Origin: Cyanobacteria bacterium RI_101
Lineage (GTDB): Bacteria > Cyanobacteriota > Cyanobacteriia > Cyanobacteriales > Microcystaceae
Length of the DNA: 63,298 nucleotides
Direction of reading: 5' to 3'
Assembly (NCBI GenBank): GCA_016471375.1
Contig: WGLZ01000008.1
Coordinates: 1 to 63,298, forward strand
In this document: positions 8,968 through 17,912 of the stretch, in pieces
How positions within the stretch are numbered: the first letter of the stretch is position 1
How the letters are laid out: each line of letters begins with the position of its first letter
Notes under the pieces: generated by a model
Databases searched by the model: none
What the model saw: the letters and a program-made list of their open reading frames with translations, nothing else
What the model was told of the DNA's origin: nothing
Program-made: the position numbers and the translations under genes

Positions 8968-11316
8968 ATTGGTCAAGAGGCCAATGACCGGTAATCGCAG
9001 TTCCTGGGCTTTTTTCACCGCCTGAACCGCCTTATTCAGGGGCGTTTTTTGCAGGCTCACGGTAAAGATCAAGCCGTCGGTGTGGCTGGCGATGAAATAG
9101 AGGTCGGTGGTGACGAAGAAGGAGGGCAAGTCGTAGAGCACTAAATCATAGCTGGCCTGAAACTCCGCCATTAAGTATTGGAAATCCGGCGACCAGAGGG
9201 GCGTTAGAGGCGTTTCCTGACCGGCGCTGACCAAATGGAGGTTGGGATGGGCCGGGAATTTTTGCAGAACCGACTCCAGCGCCGCTTCTTCCCCGAGCAA
9301 ATTTTTGACGCCCGGTTGACGAGTTCCCCCCAGCCATTGGGTAATCCCTGTGCTTTGGGTTTGCAAATCCACCACCAGAACCTTACGCCCCTGACTGGCG
9401 GCGGCGATGGCCAAATTTAAAATCAGGGTGGATTGACCATCGCCGGGCTGAATAGCGGAAATCACCAGGGAACGGAGCGCCGGAGAGCGGTAAAAGAAGG
9501 AAAGCTCCGCGTAGATATCTTCAAAAACCCCCGGGATGACCACAAATCCCGGCGCCGGTAGGGGCGGGGGCGCACTGCCGTTGACGGCGCCGGGATCGCT
9601 GTGAATGGGAGGTTTTTCCGCCAACAGCGCCGTGGCGGCGCCGACAGGAACGGAATCTTCCCCTTCCTCCAGCAACGCCTGGGGCGCCGCCGACTCTTCC
9701 GCCAGCAGGGCGGTCTTAGCCGCTTCAAGGCTGATGGACTGGCGTAGGGGAGCCAGGGCGGTTCGGGGCGCTAGATGACGATAGACTTCTCCCACTAAGG
9801 GAATACCCAACAGATCCTGCGCGTCCGTCGAAGAGTAAAAAACGTTGCGAGATTTTTCCCACAATAGAGCCAGTAAGGTCGAGAACAATAAACCGCCCCC
9901 TAGACCCGCCAGGAGCAATTTAGTCCGGGGCGGCGGCTCGCCAATGGGGTTGCCCCGTTCGTCCGTGGGCACCTGGGGTTTGGAGATCACCTGCCAGGGC
10001 AGTTCCTGGGCGGCTTCCACCTTCAAGGTTTCCCGTTGCAGAAGAAACTTATCGACGATTTGCTCGTTGAGCGTAATTTCTCGGCTAATGGCTTCGTATT
10101 GATTGATCACCTTGGGCAACTCCGCCGCCGCCGCCTCCAGTTGCTGAATTCTCGTCTCCAGGGGAGGAAGCTGAGATTGGAGACTTTCCAGTTGGGTTCT
10201 GGCCGCGGTTAATTGCCTAATCAGTTCCAGACGAGTGGGATCTTGTAAATCGGCGGCGCTAGAGTTGAGATCGATAGGGATCCGCACCTGACCGGCCAAT
10301 CTTTGGTTGCGCTTGTCTAAGAGCGCCTGGAGGTTGTTCCTCTGCTCTTTGAGATTCAGCATTTGGTTGCTGTTATCCGTATAAACGGCGCTGACGGAGG
10401 CGATCTGGGCGTCAAGCTCCTGCAATCGCTTGATTAAACTGAGACGCTCTTGATCTTGATTGATAATGGACGCGGAAACCGCTTCCTCCTCAGAGAGTTT
10501 CAGTTCTCCTTGTAGTTTTTTAATGATTTCCTGTTGGGACTTGATTTGTTGAGCCAAGCTTAGGCGCTGGCCGGAAAGGGAACTAATTTCCGTTAACAGC
10601 GCCTCCTGTTTGGCGCTGGGATCCACGAGGGCGTAGCGTTGCCGTAGCTCTTTTTGTTGGGACTTTAAAGACGCGAGATTGCGTTGGAGATTAGGGAGTT
10701 GTTCGTCGATAAACTCCACCCCAGCCTTCAAACTGCTCTCTCTGTCCTTAGTGCTGTACTTAACAAAGGTGTCCGCCGCCACGGTCAAAACCGCTTCCAC
10801 CTCCTGGGCGCTGGGAGCGGTGTAGGTGACGGCGAAGATTTTGGTGGCGTCGCTCCCCCGTCTATCCCGAATCCATTCCACTTTCAGGTTTTCTCGCACC
10901 TCCTTGGCGATGGCGGGCAGGGAGCGCTTATTTAAAATCTTGTTATTAAAAACATCCTGGGCGATTTGTTGCGCCATCCCCGGCCCTTGCAGGAAAGCCA
11001 AATTAGTCGGGTAATCTAGTTCCGTCAAGTCGTTTCTGGGCACTCCTCCCCCCCGGGCGATGGTGGAGGGATCGCTCAGCCGCGCCGCGGCGGTGATGGG
11101 TTCCACCAGCAGGTAAAAGTTGCCTTTGTAGGTGAAGGGCTGAAAAAAGGCGAAGACCAGACTAGCGGAGGCGCTCAGCGCCGTGAACCCAAAGATAAAG
11201 GGAGCCTTGCGCAGAAGCGAACGAACTAGAAGTCGCGCCCGGGGAGATATCCGCTGGGGAGCGCCGGGACTCGCTTCTAGTTCCTCAAGGGGAGCTTCTA
11301 AATAACTCTCGGACAC
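8959..11316 (-). CDS. Wzc/GumC-like polysaccharide co-polymerase with degenerate kinase domain
   Basis: This 785-residue protein has the bacterial tyrosine kinase layout: an N-terminal Wzz segment with TM1 (about 38-58), a long periplasmic coiled coil (about 190-450), a GNVR-like end, TM2 (about 478-500) and a cytoplasmic CpsD/MinD-type domain. Such proteins set chain length and export of capsule or exopolysaccharide. The P-loop reads PGDGQST, with Gln628 where active kinases have Lys. Walker A' (VLVVDLQTQ) and Walker B (LVLYDLPSFF) are also altered, and no C-terminal tyrosine cluster exists. It is therefore likely a structural co-polymerase with little or no kinase activity. It is monocistronic here, without neighbouring wza or glycosyltransferase genes. 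Confidence 0.85.
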   Translation of the reverse strand: MSESYLEAPLEELEASPGAPQRISPRARLLVRSLLRKAPFIFGFTALSASASLVFAFFQPFTYKGNFYLLVEPITAAARLSDPSTIARGGGVPRNDLTELDYPTNLAFLQGPGMAQQIAQDVFNNKILNKRSLPAIAKEVRENLKVEWIRDRRGSDATKIFAVTYTAPSAQEVEAVLTVAADTFVKYSTKDRESSLKAGVEFIDEQLPNLQRNLASLKSQQKELRQRYALVDPSAKQEALLTEISSLSGQRLSLAQQIKSQQEIIKKLQGELKLSEEEAVSASIINQDQERLSLIKRLQELDAQIASVSAVYTDNSNQMLNLKEQRNNLQALLDKRNQRLAGQVRIPIDLNSSAADLQDPTRLELIRQLTAARTQLESLQSQLPPLETRIQQLEAAAAELPKVINQYEAISREITLNEQIVDKFLLQRETLKVEAAQELPWQVISKPQVPTDERGNPIGEPPPRTKLLLAGLGGGLLFSTLLALLWEKSRNVFYSSTDAQDLLGIPLVGEVYRHLAPRTALAPLRQSISLEAAKTALLAEESAAPQALLEEGEDSVPVGAATALLAEKPPIHSDPGAVNGSAPPPLPAPGFVVIPGVFEDIYAELSFFYRSPALRSLVISAIQPGDGQSTLILNLAIAAASQGRKVLVVDLQTQSTGITQWLGGTRQPGVKNLLGEEAALESVLQKFPAHPNLHLVSAGQETPLTPLWSPDFQYLMAEFQASYDLVLYDLPSFFVTTDLYFIASHTDGLIFTVSLQKTPLNKAVQAVKKAQELRLPVIGLLTNLV

Positions 11317-11395
11317 AGGTTCTTAGGGGGGGGAGTCGAAATTGTGTGTCAATTCTAGCGCCTCGTTTCTCAATTTATGGGAGGGGGGCTAAAGT

Positions 11396-11995
11396 TCAAA
11401 GACGATTGACCGGGGGGAAAGTCTCGGATCCCTGGCGTAAAACAAGCCATTGTCCCGATTGCCATTGGGCCACGGTGGAGGGCTGACCGCTTCCGAGGGG
11501 AAGATGGACATTGTCTAAAGCCCAAACGAGGACGTCGGGAAAAACCACGGCGATCTCCGCCAGGGTTCGCAGGGGGGGAGCGCCGGATAAATTGGCGCTG
11601 GTGGTGGCCAGGGGGCCGGTTTGGGCTAAAAGGGCCAGCGCTCTAGGGCAGGCGGGAATTCTCAGACCGATGGTGCCGTCCCGGCGGGGATTCAGCGCCG
11701 GGGGAACCCCGGCGGAGGCCGGTAAAACCAAGGTGACGGCGCCGGGCCACACCTGAGCCATAATTGGGCGCCACTGGGCCCGCTCTTCCTCGGCGCCGCC
11801 TAAATAGGGTTGAAAGGCCTTGGGGTCGGCGGCCATTAAGATCAAGGGCTTATCGGCGGAGCGCCCCTTGAGGGGATAAATTTGCCCCGAGCGGGTCGGC
11901 AGGGCCGCCAGCGCCGGGACGGTATCGGTGGGAAAGCTCGCGACTTTTCCCGCTAGAACGCCTTGAATCAAGGACGCGTCGTCGACAAAGGGCAT
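11396..11995 (-). CDS. tsaC: L-threonylcarbamoyladenylate synthase (TsaC/YrdC/Sua5 family)
   Basis: This 199-residue YrdC-fold enzyme makes threonylcarbamoyl-AMP from Thr, bicarbonate and ATP for the t6A37 modification of ANN-decoding tRNAs. Signatures seen are SFPTDTVPALAA near the N-terminus, KGRSADKPLIL, VWPGAVTLVLP, GTIGLRIP and TTSANLSG, with STVAQW near the end. The length is that of the short TsaC form without a Sua5 domain. The start at 11995 gives MPFVDDASLIQGVLAGK. It is divergent from the coiled-coil protein gene starting at 12098, leaving a 100-bp promoter region. Confidence 0.9.
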   Translation of the reverse strand: MPFVDDASLIQGVLAGKVASFPTDTVPALAALPTRSGQIYPLKGRSADKPLILMAADPKAFQPYLGGAEEERAQWRPIMAQVWPGAVTLVLPASAGVPPALNPRRDGTIGLRIPACPRALALLAQTGPLATTSANLSGAPPLRTLAEIAVVFPDVLVWALDNVHLPLGSGQPSTVAQWQSGQWLVLRQGSETFPPVNRL

Positions 11996-12097
11996 GACAG
12001 GTTCGGAAAAGGGCGCAATGAACAGGGCCAGACCCTCCAGTATAATGACTCTCCAGGAACCTCGCCTCTTTCCCTTTTTTATCTATCCCGGCATGGC

Positions 12098-13726
12098 ATG
12101 GTCAATACGGCGCTGATTCCCCCCGACTTAGGCCGACTAGAAAAAAGACTCCTCCAGCATCTTCACGGAGACCAAATTGCCCTGACCCCCCAGAGCGTTC
12201 ACTGTCGCCTGGACGGGGAAACCCTGCTCGTCGCCCTCTATTTTGAAACTCCCCCTTTTCTGGAAAGCACGGCGATTTTCGCCTCCGCCCGGGATTGTTT
12301 AGCTCAAGCCGGCTTGACGGCGCTCTACAGACCTCAAATTTTTTTAGTTCTCGATGAAGAACTGGCGCTACGGGACGGCGACGTCAGCGCCATTCAGCCT
12401 CAGATCGGCGCCGCGCCAGATTTTAGCGCCCTGTCCCTAGGCGTTTCCGCCGCCGAGAGATCGGAGTCGCGGCGAGAGTCCCCTCTGGTTTGGCTCCGCC
12501 GCCATCGGCGGCCCTTGCTGGGGGGGCTAGGCGTTGGAGTTGCCCTCAGTCTAGGTTATGCCCTGAGCCGTCCCTGCGTTCTCGGCCCTTGCGCCCCCTT
12601 GACTCGGGCCGAAACCCAATTACAAACCGTCGGCGCTTTCAATACCCCGGAGACCTTGACGCCCTGGGCGACGGAGCTAGAGGCGCTCCAAGGGATTCCC
12701 CCTTGGTCTCCCTATTTTCAACGGAGTCGGGCGCTCCTCGAAACCGACCAGCTCCGGCGCCGGGAACTGGATCTGTTGGTTCAGTCCAGTCGTCTAGCCC
12801 AAGGGGCCCAGCGCCAGAGCGATAGCCGTCTAAGTCGCGAACTCTGGCATGGCAGTCTGCGGTTATTGGCCCAAATTTCTCCCCAAAGCCCGTTTTATGC
12901 CCTCGCCGTCGCCAGAACCCAGGATTACCAGCGCCAACTGCACCGCATTGACCAGCAGGTTTTAGCCCAACAACAGGCTAACTTAGCCCGCCGCCAAGGC
13001 AATCGACTGTTAACGCGGGGGAAACTTAAAGCGAAGGGAGCGAAGACCCTGAGCGACCTGAAAGCGGCCCTAGAACTTTGGCGCCAAGGGCTACAACATC
13101 TAGAGCGAATTCCTCCCGAATCGGACCTCTACGCCCTCGCTCGACAACAGTTGACCCTAGAACGAGCTGAATTTAAAGAATTGGAAGCCAAACAAGCCTT
13201 AGAAAACGGCGCTCAGAAGACCCTTCAAGACGCTCGCGGTTCGGCCCAAAAAGCCGAAAGCGCCGCAAACCGTCGTCAATTCTCAGAAGCCCTTCGCCAT
13301 TGGCAAGACGCTCTAGAGAGTCTTAAAGCCATTCCTAGCCAGAGTTGGCTCGGGCCCCAGGCTCAAACCCTGCTAACCCGTTATCAGTTAGCCCAAAAGC
13401 AGAGCCAACAAAATCTCCAACGGGCGCTCCGGGCCCAGTCCCTCCAACGAAACCTGAAAACCCTTTGCGAGGGCCCGACCGGTCTTTGTCAGTATCAAAT
13501 TGAGTCCAAGAGAATTAAAATCGTCTTCCAGTCGGCTTATCTGCAAAGACTACAGCAGGCCGCTCAGGAGGGGGGAAAGGACGAGCGGGCCCAGCTCCTC
13601 CGTCACATTCAGGCGCTGGAGCGGTCTTTGCAACAGATCAGTTATCAGGCAAACCTACCTGTGGATTTATATCGAAGTTCTGGAGAGAAGATCGCTCGGT
13701 TTCAACCCAAGGGCGCGCCGCCCTAG
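12098..13726 (+). CDS. Conserved cyanobacterial membrane-anchored coiled-coil protein
   Basis: This 542-residue protein starts at MVNTALIPPDLGRLEKRL, preferred over an upstream frame that overlaps the tsaC promoter. Residues 1-110 form a small alpha/beta domain containing LTPQSVHCRLDGETLLVALYFE. A single TM helix (LLGGLGVGVALSLGYAL) lies at about 139-158. The rest is helical and rich in Gln, Ala and Arg, with TPR-like segments (ALRHWQDALESLKAIPSQS and similar PxxSP-spaced units). I see no catalytic motif. The topology suggests a cytoplasmic N-domain and a long extracytoplasmic helical region. The function is unknown. Confidence 0.7.
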   Translation: MVNTALIPPDLGRLEKRLLQHLHGDQIALTPQSVHCRLDGETLLVALYFETPPFLESTAIFASARDCLAQAGLTALYRPQIFLVLDEELALRDGDVSAIQPQIGAAPDFSALSLGVSAAERSESRRESPLVWLRRHRRPLLGGLGVGVALSLGYALSRPCVLGPCAPLTRAETQLQTVGAFNTPETLTPWATELEALQGIPPWSPYFQRSRALLETDQLRRRELDLLVQSSRLAQGAQRQSDSRLSRELWHGSLRLLAQISPQSPFYALAVARTQDYQRQLHRIDQQVLAQQQANLARRQGNRLLTRGKLKAKGAKTLSDLKAALELWRQGLQHLERIPPESDLYALARQQLTLERAEFKELEAKQALENGAQKTLQDARGSAQKAESAANRRQFSEALRHWQDALESLKAIPSQSWLGPQAQTLLTRYQLAQKQSQQNLQRALRAQSLQRNLKTLCEGPTGLCQYQIESKRIKIVFQSAYLQRLQQAAQEGGKDERAQLLRHIQALERSLQQISYQANLPVDLYRSSGEKIARFQPKGAPP

Positions 13727-13897
13727 AGTCTGCTTAAGCCGAATTCCCCCGCTCTAAATTGCAATCATCGCTCAGTCCGAGGAAGATTGGGTCATTCTCC
13801 ATAACGACAAGTTTAAACCCAAGGCTTGGTAATGCGGGAAAAGACAGAGTGGTATAGTCAAGGGAAAAGCTCGCCGCCGACCCAAGTGACAGTGCAG

Positions 13898-14692
13898 ATG
13901 TTCAGCGTCTCTCTTCTCTCGCCCCTTCAAAGAACTTTCACCATCGCCGCTAACGGTTTCCGGGAAGTGATCCGGGACCGGATTTTGTACGTTATCGGCT
14001 TTTTCGCCGTCATTCTCGCCCTGGCTCTGCGGTTACTGCCGGAAATTTCCGTCGGCGCCGACGGTAAGATTTTCCTCGATTTGGGCTTGGCCGCCACGGC
14101 GCTGTTGGGAGCTATTGTGGCCATTTTTGTGGGGACGGGGTTAATTAACAAAGAAATCGAAAAACGTACGGTTCTGGTTTTAATTCCCAAACCTATCAGC
14201 CGGGCGGAATTGATTGTGGGTAAACATCTGGGGTTGACCGCGGTGGTGACGGCGATGGTGGCGGCCATGACGGCGCTTTACCTCGCGATGTTGGCTTGGG
14301 CGAAAATTCCCTTTTCCCTAGCCAGTTTATTGATTACCCAACTGTTTTTAATCCTAGAGTTGGCGGTGTTAATCGCCGTCGCCCTTCTCTTCGGCGTCTT
14401 CACCAGCTCAATTCTGGCGACTCTCCTGAGTTTTGGGGTCTATTTTATGGGGCATATCAGTCGGGATTTGTTGAAACTGGGAGAAATTACCAAAAATGAA
14501 AATATTGAAAATTTGACCCGCTCCCTCTATTTAGTTTTGCCCAATTTAGAGCGCTTTAATCTCAAAAACGAAGCGGTTTACGGTATCCTCCCCAGTCCCC
14601 AGGAACTTTGGAGCAGCGCCCTTTACGGCTTGCTGTATATTATTCTGCTTCTGACCCTAGCGAACTTGATTTTCTCCCGGCGCCAATTCTAA
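13898..14692 (+). CDS. ABC-2 type transporter permease
   Basis: This is a six-TM permease of about 264 residues with the cyanobacterial pattern RDRILYVIGFFAVILALALRLLPE followed by an amphipathic segment and GTGLINKEIEKRTVLVLIPKPISR, which is the ABC-2 coupling region. I prefer ATG 13898 (MFSVSLLSPLQRTFTIAANGF) because family members begin about there. An in-frame TTG at 13826 or ATG at 13832 would add a polar 22-24-residue leader. No ATPase gene is adjacent, so the partner must be elsewhere. Its last 53 bp overlap the convergent CPBP protease gene. Confidence 0.8.
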   Translation: MFSVSLLSPLQRTFTIAANGFREVIRDRILYVIGFFAVILALALRLLPEISVGADGKIFLDLGLAATALLGAIVAIFVGTGLINKEIEKRTVLVLIPKPISRAELIVGKHLGLTAVVTAMVAAMTALYLAMLAWAKIPFSLASLLITQLFLILELAVLIAVALLFGVFTSSILATLLSFGVYFMGHISRDLLKLGEITKNENIENLTRSLYLVLPNLERFNLKNEAVYGILPSPQELWSSALYGLLYIILLLTLANLIFSRRQF

Positions 14693-15482
14693 CGGCCAGA
14701 CCCAAAAGGGTTAAGAATAACAGACCCATTAACCCAGCTAGGGGATTGCCGTCAACGCCGGTGATCCAGTCGGGAACCCGTCCCAAGGGCTTCAGTATTT
14801 GCCCCACATTGAGCGCGTAATAGGCCCACACTAAACCGCCGTGGAGACCGATACTGTAGCCCAGACGATAACCCCGGCGCCGGCGGGCCTGAGCCAGAAT
14901 GACCCCGAGGAGAAACAGCGCCGGAAATTGGGGCAGAGTCCGCAGAACTTCCCCAAGGGGTTTCAAAAAATGGAGAATCGCAAAAAAAGCGCCGTTGAGC
15001 CAAAGCGCCGTTTTAGAAGAATAATCCCGCTCCAATTCCGTCAGGAGCCAACCCCGAAAAAAGACCTCTTCCGCAAAGCCCACCCCCAGTCCCGTTAAAC
15101 TGCCTTCGAGGATAATTTGCCCAAAATTTTCCCCCGGCGCTTGCCATTGCGTCCACCCCAGCAAGCCTTGGGTTAAAAACAAAGCGAGGGTAAAAGTAAC
15201 GCCTAAGCCTAAACCCTGGAGCCAATCGGTAAAATTGCGGAGGGAACCGACTAATCCGTAATCTTTCCAACCCGAGCGCTCGTAAACCAAAGGACTCCAC
15301 CGGCTCAAAACCCCCAAAAAGACCAGCGCCAGGGCGCCCATAACGGTAATCGTCGTTAAATTGGGGTCGGAGCTAAAGGTTAAATACAGGGGCAGAGCTA
15401 GGGGAAGCCAGAGCAAACCAACGGCGCCGAGGAAAGCGAGGAACCGCAGGGGAAAGGGTAAGGTCGCAAGAATGGAGAGCAA
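14640..15482 (-). CDS. CPBP family intramembrane glutamic endopeptidase
   Basis: This 280-residue polytopic membrane protein carries the CPBP (Abi) motifs EEVFFRG, FAILHF and LHGGLVW, which supply the glutamate and histidines of Rce1-type intramembrane proteases. About eight hydrophobic helices are seen. Family members process prenylated or bacteriocin-related proteins; in cyanobacteria the substrate is unknown. The 3' end is antisense to the end of the ABC-2 permease gene for 53 bp. Confidence 0.85.
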   Translation of the reverse strand: MLSILATLPFPLRFLAFLGAVGLLWLPLALPLYLTFSSDPNLTTITVMGALALVFLGVLSRWSPLVYERSGWKDYGLVGSLRNFTDWLQGLGLGVTFTLALFLTQGLLGWTQWQAPGENFGQIILEGSLTGLGVGFAEEVFFRGWLLTELERDYSSKTALWLNGAFFAILHFLKPLGEVLRTLPQFPALFLLGVILAQARRRRGYRLGYSIGLHGGLVWAYYALNVGQILKPLGRVPDWITGVDGNPLAGLMGLLFLTLLGLAVRIGAGRKSSSLGSEAE

Positions 15483-15498
15483 GAGTGACTAAACATAA

Positions 15499-15533
15499 AA
15501 AACCTCCCCCAAGGACGCGCCCTGGCGGAGGGT
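15499..15533 (-). terminator. Probable rho-independent terminator after the CAAD gene
   Basis: On the minus strand ACCCTCC and GGGAGGT flank a partly paired interior (CCAGG/CCTTGG) and are followed by TTTTTT. It lies 16 bp downstream of the CAAD protein stop and just before the CPBP start, separating the two genes. Confidence 0.5.
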
Positions 15534-15548
15534 TAACAGGGGCCGGCG

Positions 15549-15956
15549 CTAGCCGCCAAAAATCTGATCCTTAAAAGCGCCGAGTTCCGAGAGTAGCTCT
15601 TGTCGATTGGAGGCTTTCCAGAGATAGCGCCAGACAAACCAAGCCGTGTAGCCTAGACCGATCAATTGGAGCATCGGCGCGAGGAGGGGAATATCGTCGA
15701 TGGCGTCCAGCACCGCCACCAAAATTTTGACGCTAATAATGCCAAGGAGAATAATGCCGAGGGAAACGAGGGGTTGTTTGTTGTCGGCGAAGAACTGACC
15801 CGTCAGTTCGGGGATTTTGCCCACCACATCCCAAACGGGTTGAAGCCATTCTTGCCAAGCTTGCTCGGTAATGGGGCCTTTTTTGCCTGGGGCTAGGGAG
15901 CCTAGGTCGGTTTTGAACCCAGGGACAGTCGTCTTTTGTTCGGCGTTGGATTCCAT
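15549..15956 (-). CDS. CAAD domain-containing thylakoid membrane protein
   Basis: This 135-residue protein has a soluble N-terminal part (1-65) and a C-terminal CAAD domain with two hydrophobic helices, NKQPLVSLGIILLGIISVKI and IPLLAPMLQLIGLGYTAWFV, ending in RYLWKASNRQELL. CAAD (cyanobacterial aminoacyl-tRNA synthetase appended domain) anchors proteins in thylakoids and is homologous to plant CURT1. Free-standing forms like this one are common in cyanobacteria. ATG 15956 is preferred over the TTG at 15962 because AAGGA lies about ten bases upstream. A possible role in thylakoid membrane curvature is inferred from the CURT1 relationship. Confidence 0.85.
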   Translation of the reverse strand: MESNAEQKTTVPGFKTDLGSLAPGKKGPITEQAWQEWLQPVWDVVGKIPELTGQFFADNKQPLVSLGIILLGIISVKILVAVLDAIDDIPLLAPMLQLIGLGYTAWFVWRYLWKASNRQELLSELGAFKDQIFGG

Positions 15957-16091
15957 CTGCAACCAGTCCTTTTCTTAAAAATGAACGTTTAGCGCCCGCC
16001 ATAGCCCCCATTTGGGAATCTACGGGTTAGCTTCTGCCCATCTTATCAGACCCGTTCCGTAGGGAGATCGGCGCGGTGGGATTCCTAACCG

Positions 16092-16958
16092 TTAAACCTG
16101 GGCCAGCGCCGGCTCGGCGGTGAGAACCGGGAGGGAGGGCGCCGGACGGCAGAGGATTTCCACGGAATTGTTGGGGCTTTCGATCAGGGTCACTTTCTCC
16201 AACTCCACTCCTAGATCCCGAACCGGCGCCTGGAGAAGCTGGGCGATGTGGAGGGCGATGTTTTCCGCCGTGGGCACGACCGCGGCGAAGTAAGGAATAT
16301 CTTTATTTAAGAAGGTGTGGTCAAAGGGTTCCACGACCAAGTCCTTGACTAAACTCTGAAGCGCCTCCAAATCGACGATCATGCCGGTGCGCTCGTCCAT
16401 TTCCCCCGCGACGCTCACTTCTAGATGGTAATTATGGCCGTGACCGTTAACGCGGGCGCATTTTCCGTAAATTTCGCTATTCTGCTCTAGGGTCAACTCC
16501 GGCAGAGCCAAACGGTGGGCGGCGCTGAAGTGGGTTTTGACGGTGAGGGTGGCTTGCATGGAGACTCCAGAGTAATCGACCCACAGTTCGGGGTGTTCAA
16601 AAAGACGAATTTTGGCGAGGGGCAAATGGGGCGCTAGGCGGCGCCAGATACTTTGGGCGATATATTCGGTGGTGGGGAGAGTCTGCTCAAACTCGGGCCA
16701 GACTTGATTTAAATAACTGTAGTCCAGTTGGCTGGTAACTTCCCGTTGAATCACCCGTTTAACCGTGGAGAGGTTTTCCACCATACCGTACTGGTCAATT
16801 TCCCCCCAGAGGGACACATAAAGAACGTAATTATGACCATGGCCCGGAAAACGACTGCCGGCGCCGAATTGGGCTAGGTTTTCTTCCGGGGTCAATTCCG
16901 GCAACCAATAGCGGTGACTGGCGGAAAACTGCGCCCGGCGGTGGATAAGACACTGCAT
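16092..16958 (-). CDS. Tandem 6-pyruvoyl-tetrahydropterin synthase / QueD-like protein
   Basis: This 288-residue protein has two PTPS-fold domains (about 1-130 and 133-272). The second has the full set: zinc ligands His148, His173 and His175, catalytic Cys167 in GKCARVNGHGHNY, Asp213-His214 in FDHTFLN, and Glu260. The first keeps zinc ligands His15, His40 and His42, but Gly34 replaces the catalytic Cys and Tyr80 replaces the His (LDYSYLN). Single-domain relatives make 6-carboxytetrahydropterin for queuosine or pyruvoyl-tetrahydropterin. Only the C-terminal domain is likely to be active; the N-terminal one may bind pterin or stabilise the oligomer. No other queuosine genes adjoin it. Confidence 0.85.
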   Translation of the reverse strand: MQCLIHRRAQFSASHRYWLPELTPEENLAQFGAGSRFPGHGHNYVLYVSLWGEIDQYGMVENLSTVKRVIQREVTSQLDYSYLNQVWPEFEQTLPTTEYIAQSIWRRLAPHLPLAKIRLFEHPELWVDYSGVSMQATLTVKTHFSAAHRLALPELTLEQNSEIYGKCARVNGHGHNYHLEVSVAGEMDERTGMIVDLEALQSLVKDLVVEPFDHTFLNKDIPYFAAVVPTAENIALHIAQLLQAPVRDLGVELEKVTLIESPNNSVEILCRPAPSLPVLTAEPALAQV

Positions 16959-17095
16959 GAACTTCTTTTCTGAGCCTAGAGATTAAGTTTTGTTACCGGC
17001 GTTCTTTAACCATAACTCAAGGGGGCGAGGAAACCAAGGGGAAAATCGGCGCCGGTCAGAGGGCGAAAAATGTGTTAAGGTGAGATCTGGCTTTA

Positions 17096-17169
17096 CGGGA
17101 TGTAGCGCAGCTTGGTAGCGCACTTCGTTCGGGACGAAGGGGCCGCAGGTTCAAATCCTGTCATCCCGA
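17096..17169 (+). tRNA. tRNA-Pro (CGG anticodon)
   Basis: A 74-nt cloverleaf with acceptor CGGGATG pairing CATCCCG, discriminator A, anticodon stem CTTCG/CGAAG with loop TTCGGGA (anticodon CGG), and T-arm GCAGG-TTCAAAT-CCTGT. CCA is not encoded. Confidence 0.95.
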
Positions 17170-17286
17170 TTTTTCAACTCGGTCAAGTTCCTCTAACCAA
17201 AGGCTTGGATCCGACAAGCTCCCGGAGCGCCGCTAGACTCGGCGACAGCTATGATGTCTTAGTGTTTTCTCCACCGGCTCTCAAAC

Positions 17287-17847
17287 ATGTCGATTGGTCA
17301 ATTAGTGGTCATTACCGGCCCCAGCGGGGTGGGCAAGGGCACCCTTGTGAAACTTCTGCTAGCCAATAATCCGAGTTATTTTCTTTCCGTCTCCGCCACC
17401 ACCCGAGCGCCGCGATTGGGGGAAACAGAGGGAGAATCCTACTTTTTTCTGAGTCGGGAACAGTTTCAAGCTTGGATCGAGGCGGGGGATTTGTTGGAGT
17501 GGGCCGAGTACGCCGGCAACTACTACGGCACGCCCCGGCGCCCGGTGGAAGAGCGCATTCAACGGGGAGAAACGGTGATTCTGGAAATTGAAGTCCTCGG
17601 CGCTCGTCAAATTCGCCAGACTTTCCCCGAAGCTAAGCGGGTTTTTATTTTGCCGCCTTCGGAACGGGAGCTGGAAAGCCGTCTCCGGGGGCGGGGGCTG
17701 GATTCCGACGCGGCCATCGCCCGGCGCCTCCTCAAAGCCAAGGAAGAGCTGGCCGCCAGCGCCGAATTTGACTACCAGGTGATCAACGACGATCTGCGAA
17801 GCGCCCTAGCGGCGCTGGAGGGGATTATCCGACCGGCGGCTTCCTAA
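17287..17847 (+). CDS. gmk: Guanylate kinase
   Basis: This 186-residue enzyme phosphorylates GMP to GDP with ATP. The N-terminus MSIGQLVVITGPSGVGKGTL holds the P-loop GPSGVGKG (11-18). The GMP-binding segment SVSATTRAPRLGETEGESYFFLS and YGTPRRPVEERIQRG are typical, as is ILEIEVLGARQIRQTFPEA (the usual family reads DIDVQGA). The length is normal. It lies 20 bp upstream of the open frame of the secreted GUN4 protein and could be co-transcribed with it and tyrS. Confidence 0.95.
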   Translation: MSIGQLVVITGPSGVGKGTLVKLLLANNPSYFLSVSATTRAPRLGETEGESYFFLSREQFQAWIEAGDLLEWAEYAGNYYGTPRRPVEERIQRGETVILEIEVLGARQIRQTFPEAKRVFILPPSERELESRLRGRGLDSDAAIARRLLKAKEELAASAEFDYQVINDDLRSALAALEGIIRPAAS

Positions 17848-17912
17848 ATCCGGCGACTCGGGCGGCCGTGGTATTCTTGAGAAACCGATTTCCTCCCCCG
17901 ACTCCAAGGTTT

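Noticed and set aside
17096-17169. tRNA-Pro as an integration site of a mobile element
   Set aside because: No integrase gene or direct repeat of the tRNA 3' end is seen nearby.
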